Shown: in pieces, positions 59,576-64,000 of the stretch | Numbering within the stretch: position 1 is the first letter of the stretch | How the letters are laid out: every line of letters begins with the position of its first letter | Assembly (NCBI GenBank): GCA_048595745.1 | Contig: CP184361.1 | Source of the DNA: Aquipseudomonas alcaligenes_A | GTDB lineage: Bacteria > Pseudomonadota > Gammaproteobacteria > Pseudomonadales > Pseudomonadaceae | Strand: one strand, 5' to 3' | DNA: 64,000 nucleotides | Translations under genes and position numbers: made by a program | Notes under the pieces: generated by a model | Told to the model about the DNA's origin: nothing | Database searches by the model: none | Seen by the model: only the letters and a program-made list of their open reading frames with translations

Positions 59576-61639
59576 TTGAAGCTGGACCTGAAAAACAGCC
59601 TGTCGCTAAAACTGCTACGTGTTGTCCTGCTGTCGGCATTGGTGGTCGGGGTAGTACTGAGTTGCGGGCAGATTGTCTTCGACATCTACAAGACACGGCA
59701 GGCCGTGGCCAACGACGCCCAGCGCATCCTTGGCATGTTCCGCGACCCCTCGACCCAGGCCGTCTACAGCCTTGATCGCGAGATGGGCATGCAGGTCATC
59801 GAAGGCCTTTTCCAGCATGAAGCCGTGCGCTACGCCGCCATCGGCCACCCCAACGAGCCGATGCTCGCCGAGCGCTCGCGCGAACTCACCCCCTCAGCCA
59901 GCCGCTGGATCACCGACCCGATTCTCGGCAAGGAACAGACCTTCACCACCCAACTGGTTGGCAAGGGCCCGTACAGCGAATACTACGGCGACCTGACCAT
60001 TACCCTGGATACCGCCAGCTACGGCGAAAACTTCATCACCACCTCGGTGATCATCTTCGTCTCCGGCGTGCTGCGGGCCCTGGCCATGGCCCTGGTGCTT
60101 TACATGGTCTACCACTGGCTGCTGACCAAGCCACTGTCGAAGATCATCGAGTACCTCAGCGACATCAACCCGGACCGCCCCAGCGAGCACAAGCTGCCGA
60201 TGCTCAAGGGCAACGAGAAGAACGAACTGGGGCTGTGGATCAACACCGCCAACGACCTGCTCGCTTCCATCGAACGCAACACCCACCTGCGCCGCGAGGC
60301 GGAAAACAGCCTGTTGCGCATGTCGCAGTACGACTTCCTCACCGGCCTGCCCAACCGCATGCAGTTGCAGCAGCAGCTCGACCAGATTCTCGAAGACGCC
60401 GGTCGCCTGCAGCGCCGAGTGGCCGTGCTGTGCGTCGGCCTGGACGACTTCAAGGGCATCAACGAACAGTTCAGCTACCAGACCGGCGACCAGCTGCTGC
60501 TGGCCCTGTCTGACCGTTTGCGCAGCCACAGTGGCCGTCTCGGCGCTCTGGCCCGCCTCGGCGGCGACCAGTTCGCCCTGGTCCAGGCCGACATCGAGCA
60601 GCCCTATGAAGCCGCCGAGCTGGCACAGAGCATCCTCGACAGCCTCGAAGCGCCCTTCGCCCTGGAACAGCAGGAAGTGCGCCTGCGCGCCACGATCGGC
60701 ATCACCCTGTTCCCGGAAGACGGCGACAGCACCGAAAAGCTGCTGCAGAAAGCCGAACAGACCATGACCCTGGCCAAGAGCCGCTCGCGCAACCGCTACC
60801 AGTTCTATATCGCCAGCGTCGACAGCGAGATGCGCCGCCGTCGCGAGCTGGAGAAGGAGCTGCGCGAGGCCCTCAACCGCAACGAGATGCACCTGGTGTT
60901 CCAGCCGCAGATCGACTATGCCGACCACCGCGTGGTCGGCGTCGAGGCGCTGATTCGCTGGCAACACCCGCAACACGGCTTCGTACCGCCCGACCTGTTC
61001 ATCCCGCTGGCCGAGCAGAACGGCACCATCATCGCCATCGGCGAATGGGTACTCGATCAGTCCCTGCGCCAGCTGCGCGAATGGCATGACCAGGGCTTCA
61101 GCGACTTGCGCATGGCAGTCAACCTGTCGACTGTTCAGCTGCACCATGCCGAGCTGCCGCGCATGGTCAGCAACCTGCTGCAGGTCTATCGCCTGCCGTC
61201 GCGCAGCCTTGAACTGGAAGTCACCGAAACCGGCCTAATGGAAGACATCAGCACCGCCGCCCAGCACCTGCTCAGCCTGCGCCGCGCGGGCGCGCTGATC
61301 GCCATCGACGATTTCGGTACCGGCTACTCCTCACTGAGTTACCTGAAGAGCCTGCCGCTGGACAAGATCAAGATCGACAAGAGCTTCGTCCAGGACCTGC
61401 TCGATGACGAGGACGATGCGACCATCGTTCGGGCCATCATCCAGCTCGGCAAGAGCCTGGGCATGCAGGTCATCGCCGAGGGCGTGGAGACGTCCGAGCA
61501 AGAGGCCTACATCATCGCCCAGGGCTGCAACGAGGGTCAGGGCTACCTGTACAGCAAGCCGCTGCCCGCCCGCGAACTGACGCTTTACCTCAAGCAGGCG
61601 CGCCGCCTGAGCAACGCCGGCAACCCCGCCACGCTGTGA
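59576..61639 (+). CDS. bifA: BifA, c-di-GMP phosphodiesterase (degenerate GGDEF plus EAL)
   Basis: BifA lowers c-di-GMP and in P. aeruginosa controls swarming and biofilm. The TTG at 59576 is chosen over earlier codons because AAGGA lies 8 nt upstream, and the 687-aa length equals that known for BifA. It has TM helices at the N-terminus and near 160-180 bracketing a periplasmic region. The degenerate GGDQF (residues 329-333) means no cyclase activity is expected. The intact EAL (457-459) is in VEALIRWQHPQHGF. It is followed by a hairpin terminator. Confidence 0.93.
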   Translation: MKLDLKNSLSLKLLRVVLLSALVVGVVLSCGQIVFDIYKTRQAVANDAQRILGMFRDPSTQAVYSLDREMGMQVIEGLFQHEAVRYAAIGHPNEPMLAERSRELTPSASRWITDPILGKEQTFTTQLVGKGPYSEYYGDLTITLDTASYGENFITTSVIIFVSGVLRALAMALVLYMVYHWLLTKPLSKIIEYLSDINPDRPSEHKLPMLKGNEKNELGLWINTANDLLASIERNTHLRREAENSLLRMSQYDFLTGLPNRMQLQQQLDQILEDAGRLQRRVAVLCVGLDDFKGINEQFSYQTGDQLLLALSDRLRSHSGRLGALARLGGDQFALVQADIEQPYEAAELAQSILDSLEAPFALEQQEVRLRATIGITLFPEDGDSTEKLLQKAEQTMTLAKSRSRNRYQFYIASVDSEMRRRRELEKELREALNRNEMHLVFQPQIDYADHRVVGVEALIRWQHPQHGFVPPDLFIPLAEQNGTIIAIGEWVLDQSLRQLREWHDQGFSDLRMAVNLSTVQLHHAELPRMVSNLLQVYRLPSRSLELEVTETGLMEDISTAAQHLLSLRRAGALIAIDDFGTGYSSLSYLKSLPLDKIKIDKSFVQDLLDDEDDATIVRAIIQLGKSLGMQVIAEGVETSEQEAYIIAQGCNEGQGYLYSKPLPARELTLYLKQARRLSNAGNPATL

Positions 61640-61650
61640 CACCAGGCCTA

Positions 61651-61683
61651 CACTGCAATGGACTCCTCCCATTGCAGTGTTTA
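61651..61683 (+). terminator. Rho-independent terminator of bifA
   Basis: CACTGCAATGG and CCATTGCAGTG form an 11-bp perfect stem with a 7-nt loop, followed by TTT. It lies 11 nt after the bifA stop and 3 nt before the next gene. Confidence 0.85.
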
Positions 61684-61686
61684 GCC

Positions 61687-62427
61687 ATGCTCCGATCGAT
61701 TTCCCTCCTCGTCCTTTGCCTGACCCTGCCAAACATGGCCATCCCCTGCCAGCTCAGGGTTGGCTGGGAGGAGTGGTTCCCGCTCATTCACCGTCAGGAC
61801 GACCAACTCACCGGCAGCGAATATCAACTGATGCAGGAACTGGCCACTGCCGCCGGCTGCACCCTGATCTTCGTGGAAACGCCCTGGGTACGCGCACTGC
61901 AACTTCTCAAGAGTGGCCAGCTGGACATGCTCTACGGTGCCAGCCGCAGCGCCGAGCGCGAGGCCTATGCCCAGTTCAGCCAGCCGTATCGTTACGAGCA
62001 AATGGTACTGGTGGTAAGAGCTCCGCAGGAGCAGCCGCAGCAACCGATGCATGAGCTGTCACTGGCGGCTTGGCTGGCTGAACCACGGAGCAACGGCCAA
62101 CGGCGCGTGCTCGGGCTGATCCGCGGCTTCAACTACGGCACCCTGGAACCACTGGTGCGTCCACAAGCTGCGCCAACCCGGCACCTGGAAGTACGCTGGG
62201 ATCAGCAACTGCACCAATTGCTGGCGGCCCAGCGCATCGACGGCTACCTGGTGGAAATCAGCGTGGCTCAGGCCCAACAGGCCGTCGGGGGCCAACCGTT
62301 GCGCTTGAGGACTGTCAGCGAGCAGCCACACGAACCCATGTACCTGATGTTCTCCCGCGATGTGCCTCATCAGGTGGTCAAGGCATTCAACGAGGCCATC
62401 CTCGCGCGCACCCACCAGGCTCCCTGA
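61687..62427 (+). CDS. Amino-acid-type solute-binding protein, orphan
   Basis: The 246-aa protein has a signal peptide (MLRSISLLVLCLTLPNMAIPCQL). Its family 3 solute-binding fold is compact (QLRVGWEEWFPLIHRQDDQLTGSEYQLMQELATAAGCTLIFVETPWVRALQLLKSGQLDMLYGASRSAEREAYAQFS). No ABC permease or ATPase lies nearby. Proteins of this set in Pseudomonas are often sensors or binding proteins with unknown partners. The start at 61687 lies inside the bifA terminator tail, so the spacing is tight. Confidence 0.87.
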   Translation: MLRSISLLVLCLTLPNMAIPCQLRVGWEEWFPLIHRQDDQLTGSEYQLMQELATAAGCTLIFVETPWVRALQLLKSGQLDMLYGASRSAEREAYAQFSQPYRYEQMVLVVRAPQEQPQQPMHELSLAAWLAEPRSNGQRRVLGLIRGFNYGTLEPLVRPQAAPTRHLEVRWDQQLHQLLAAQRIDGYLVEISVAQAQQAVGGQPLRLRTVSEQPHEPMYLMFSRDVPHQVVKAFNEAILARTHQAP

Positions 62428-62516
62428 GCGGCGTTGATGCGGCCCGGCAGCAAACACCCTCCCACCGCTAAAACCCTATACAATGCGCGCCTTTTCGCTC
62501 CGAACGAGGCACCACC

Positions 62517-62858
62517 ATGAGCACCTTGCCCCCCTGTCCTAAGTGCAACTCCGAATACACCTACGAGGACGGCACCCAGCTGGTCTGCCCGGAGTGTGCC
62601 CACGAGTGGTCTCCGGGCGCGGCTGCCGAGGCTGGCGACGGCGAGCGGGTGATCAAGGATTCGGTGGGCAACGTACTGCAGGACGGCGACAGCGTCAGCG
62701 TGATCAAGGACCTCAAGGTCAAGGGTTCGTCGCTGGTGGTCAAGGTCGGCACCAAGGTGAAGAACATTCGCCTGTGCGACGGCGACCACGACATCGACTG
62801 CAAGATCGATGGCATCGGCGCGATGAAGCTGAAATCCGAGTTCGTACGCAAGGTCTGA
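62517..62858 (+). CDS. PhnA/YjdM family zinc-ribbon protein
   Basis: The 113-aa protein belongs to the YjdM/PhnA family, widely annotated as alkylphosphonate utilisation protein though phosphonate activity is unproven. It has an N-terminal zinc ribbon (CPKC...CPECAHEW, residues 7-31) and the C-terminal SH3-like domain with VIKDLKVKGSSLVVKVGTKVKNIRL and the tail IGAMKLKSEFVRKV. It is a single gene convergent with the next small gene. Confidence 0.92.
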   Translation: MSTLPPCPKCNSEYTYEDGTQLVCPECAHEWSPGAAAEAGDGERVIKDSVGNVLQDGDSVSVIKDLKVKGSSLVVKVGTKVKNIRLCDGDHDIDCKIDGIGAMKLKSEFVRKV

Positions 62859-62865
62859 AGCGAGA

Positions 62866-62888
62866 CGGCCCGGCACAAGGCCGGGCCG
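62866..62888. terminator. Hairpin between convergent genes
   Basis: CGGCCCGGC and GCCGGGCCG form a 9-bp stem around ACAAG. It lies 8 nt after the YjdM-type stop and 7 nt beyond the minus-strand gene end, and may terminate both. T-tracts are lacking. Confidence 0.6.
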
Positions 62889-62894
62889 CACGCC

Positions 62895-63191
62895 TTACTT
62901 CAGGTTGGCCTTCAGCCATTCGGCTTGGCTCTTGAGCACCTCCGGTACGCCACCGAAAGCCAGCCAGTTGCCTTGCCGGTACAAATAGCTGTTCTGGCCG
63001 TCGCCGTTTTTCCAGGTCAGCGACTGCAGGCTGCCGTCCATCGCGTAGTTCAGATGCAGATGCGGCTTGTCACTCCACGGTTCGTCAGCACCACGCGTGG
63101 AGAAATACAGGTCCGCCGGCAGCCCGGAATAGTGCTCGACCCAACCGGCCTGCTTGAGCTGCTCGATATTCTCTTTGCTGATATTGGGCAT
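62895..63191 (-). CDS. Small conserved protein of unknown function
   Basis: The 98-aa protein starts MPNISKENIEQLKQAGWVEHYSGLPADLYFS after a strong GAGGAGG ribosome-binding site. It is soluble with several aromatic residues (WSDKPHLHLNYAMDGSLQSLTWKNGDGQNSYLYRQGNW). No known domain is recognised. It is divergent from the truncated binding-protein gene at the right edge. Confidence 0.75.
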   Translation of the reverse strand: MPNISKENIEQLKQAGWVEHYSGLPADLYFSTRGADEPWSDKPHLHLNYAMDGSLQSLTWKNGDGQNSYLYRQGNWLAFGGVPEVLKSQAEWLKANLK

Positions 63192-63328
63192 GATGACCTC
63201 CTCGTCATTACCGGCACCTCGCCGGTGTCGTCAGCAGAGTGCGGGCAGTCGCTGCACGATCGCAGAGGCAAATCCTTCCCGGGCCGCTAGGCTGAAAGAA
63301 ACGGACGCCTACCGCCTGGGAGGTCCAC

Positions 63329-64000
63329 ATGCGCAGCCTGCCGCTTCTTCTCCTGGTACTGTTCAGCGCTCTTGCCACCGCCGAAACCTGGCGCGTGGTC
63401 GGCGACGAGCAGTTCGCCCCCTACAGCTTCGTGACCATCGACGACGACACCCCGCGCGGGGTGGATGTCGAACTGATCCAGGCGATCATGCAGGCGGGCG
63501 CCATCGACTACCAGCTGCGCCTCTACCCCTGGGAACGGGTCAAACGCATGCTCGATCGCGGCGAGGTGGAGATGGCCTTCCAGTTCGCCGGCACGCCCGA
63601 GCGCAAGGCCCAGTACGAACTGGCCGGGCCGATCCGCACCGGCTCCACTGTATTCATGACCAGCCACAAGATCAGCCTCAAGGACTGGAAGACCCTGGAC
63701 GATTTCACCCCGTTCGTCATCGGGCAAGTACGCGGTTACGCCTACGAGTCCAACTTCGACAAGGCTGAACTGCGCCGTGATACCAGCGCGCAGAACCCAC
63801 GCCAGCTGGTGTCCATGCTGCTGGCGGGGCGCATCGACATCATCGTCGGTGACCGCACCCAGCTGCTTTATTTCATACAGGAACAACGGGCCCACAGTAG
63901 CGTGCGCCTGCTGCCCACACCGCTGGTGGAAATGCCGCGCTATGTGGCCTTTGCCAAGGGTGACAGCCAGCGTGCCAGGCAGTTCGACGCGGCGCTGGAC
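63329..64000 (+). CDS. Solute-binding protein, truncated by the window edge
   Basis: The first 224 codons of a gene are visible. It has a signal peptide (MRSLPLLLLVLFSALATAE) and the family 3 solute-binding start TWRVVGDEQFAPYSFVTIDDDTPRGVDVELIQAI. Later parts are FAGTPERKAQYELAGPIRTGSTVF and MLLAGRIDIIVGDRTQLLYF. GGGAGG lies 4 nt before the ATG. The 3' end is outside the window, so length and any partner genes are unknown. Confidence 0.85.
   Translation, partial: MRSLPLLLLVLFSALATAETWRVVGDEQFAPYSFVTIDDDTPRGVDVELIQAIMQAGAIDYQLRLYPWERVKRMLDRGEVEMAFQFAGTPERKAQYELAGPIRTGSTVFMTSHKISLKDWKTLDDFTPFVIGQVRGYAYESNFDKAELRRDTSAQNPRQLVSMLLAGRIDIIVGDRTQLLYFIQEQRAHSSVRLLPTPLVEMPRYVAFAKGDSQRARQFDAALD

Noticed and set aside
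60560..60574. Degenerate GGDQF in BifA, possibly a damaged gene
   Set aside because: The degenerate motif is characteristic of BifA orthologues, whose EAL domain is the active part; it is intact here.
1..64000. Search for tRNA, rRNA, CRISPR, insertion sequences and prophage
   Set aside because: No cloverleaf-like genes, repeat-spacer arrays, transposase genes with terminal repeats or phage modules were seen.

Overview
The window is about 64 kb of high-GC, densely coded DNA with the gene content and codon habits of Pseudomonas sensu lato. Evidence for this includes bifA beside sodB, a dauB-dauA-dauR operon, an adk-ppc block, an lysS-prfB block and moaC-moaD-moaE next to a PhoH-type gene. Several of these blocks match gene neighbourhoods I recall from P. 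aeruginosa, but they are joined here in a different overall order. The right edge cuts a gene. I saw no rRNA, tRNA, CRISPR array, insertion sequence or prophage. The only clear break in a reading frame is the normal programmed +1 frameshift of prfB.

Layout, left to right. 0-5 kb: an RND efflux pump (permease and lipoprotein adaptor, no outer-membrane channel) divergent from a TetR regulator. 5-20 kb: a chromosomal core stretch with rsmJ, an EF-hand protein, a DUF72 gene, tsaB, adk, ppc, small unknown genes, an AIM24-like protein, a QEGLA/MATCAP-type putative metallopeptidase with a lipoprotein, a TetR gene, lysS and prfB. 19.6-21.3 kb: a beta-barrel protein coupled to a DUF533/TerB-like protein. 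21.4-29.8 kb: a putative polyamine/GABA uptake and oxidation locus, with a LysR regulator, two paralogous aminobutyraldehyde-type dehydrogenases and a YdcSTUV-type ABC importer between them. 30-33.7 kb: a secreted NTF2-like protein, a LapG-type periplasmic protease, recJ and yaeQ.

33.8-41.1 kb: a CoA transferase, then dauBAR (D-arginine racemisation by oxidation and reduction, with its repressor), a PotE-like antiporter coupled to a solute-binding protein, and a basic-amino-acid-type binding protein. The dauB promoter and the distant binding-protein promoter share a palindrome with the core GTCCA-N3-TGGAC, the best candidate here for a DauR operator. DauA has two unusual substitutions, in the FAD-binding GxGxxG motif and at an active-site histidine position. 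41.3-44 kb: molybdopterin genes and a PIN-PhoH ATPase. 44.3-50.7 kb: yaaA, an SDR, a small membrane protein, a 2H phosphoesterase, a RecF-like ATPase, a DMT exporter, an AraC regulator and psiE. 50.8-55.5 kb: a LexA-boxed YebG homologue, a leucine-type dehydrogenase, a 3beta-HSD-type SDR and a chemoreceptor. 55.7-62.4 kb: argP divergent from an ACT-domain gene and a LysE exporter, then a second DMT exporter, sodB, bifA and a solute-binding protein. 62.5-64 kb: a PhnA/YjdM protein, a small unknown gene and a truncated solute-binding protein.

Five intergenic gaps carry the same C/T-rich, G/A-rich inverted repeat family, and one carries a second Pseudomonas-style palindrome. Functions are assigned from motifs and family resemblance by eye. 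No alignment or database search was run.
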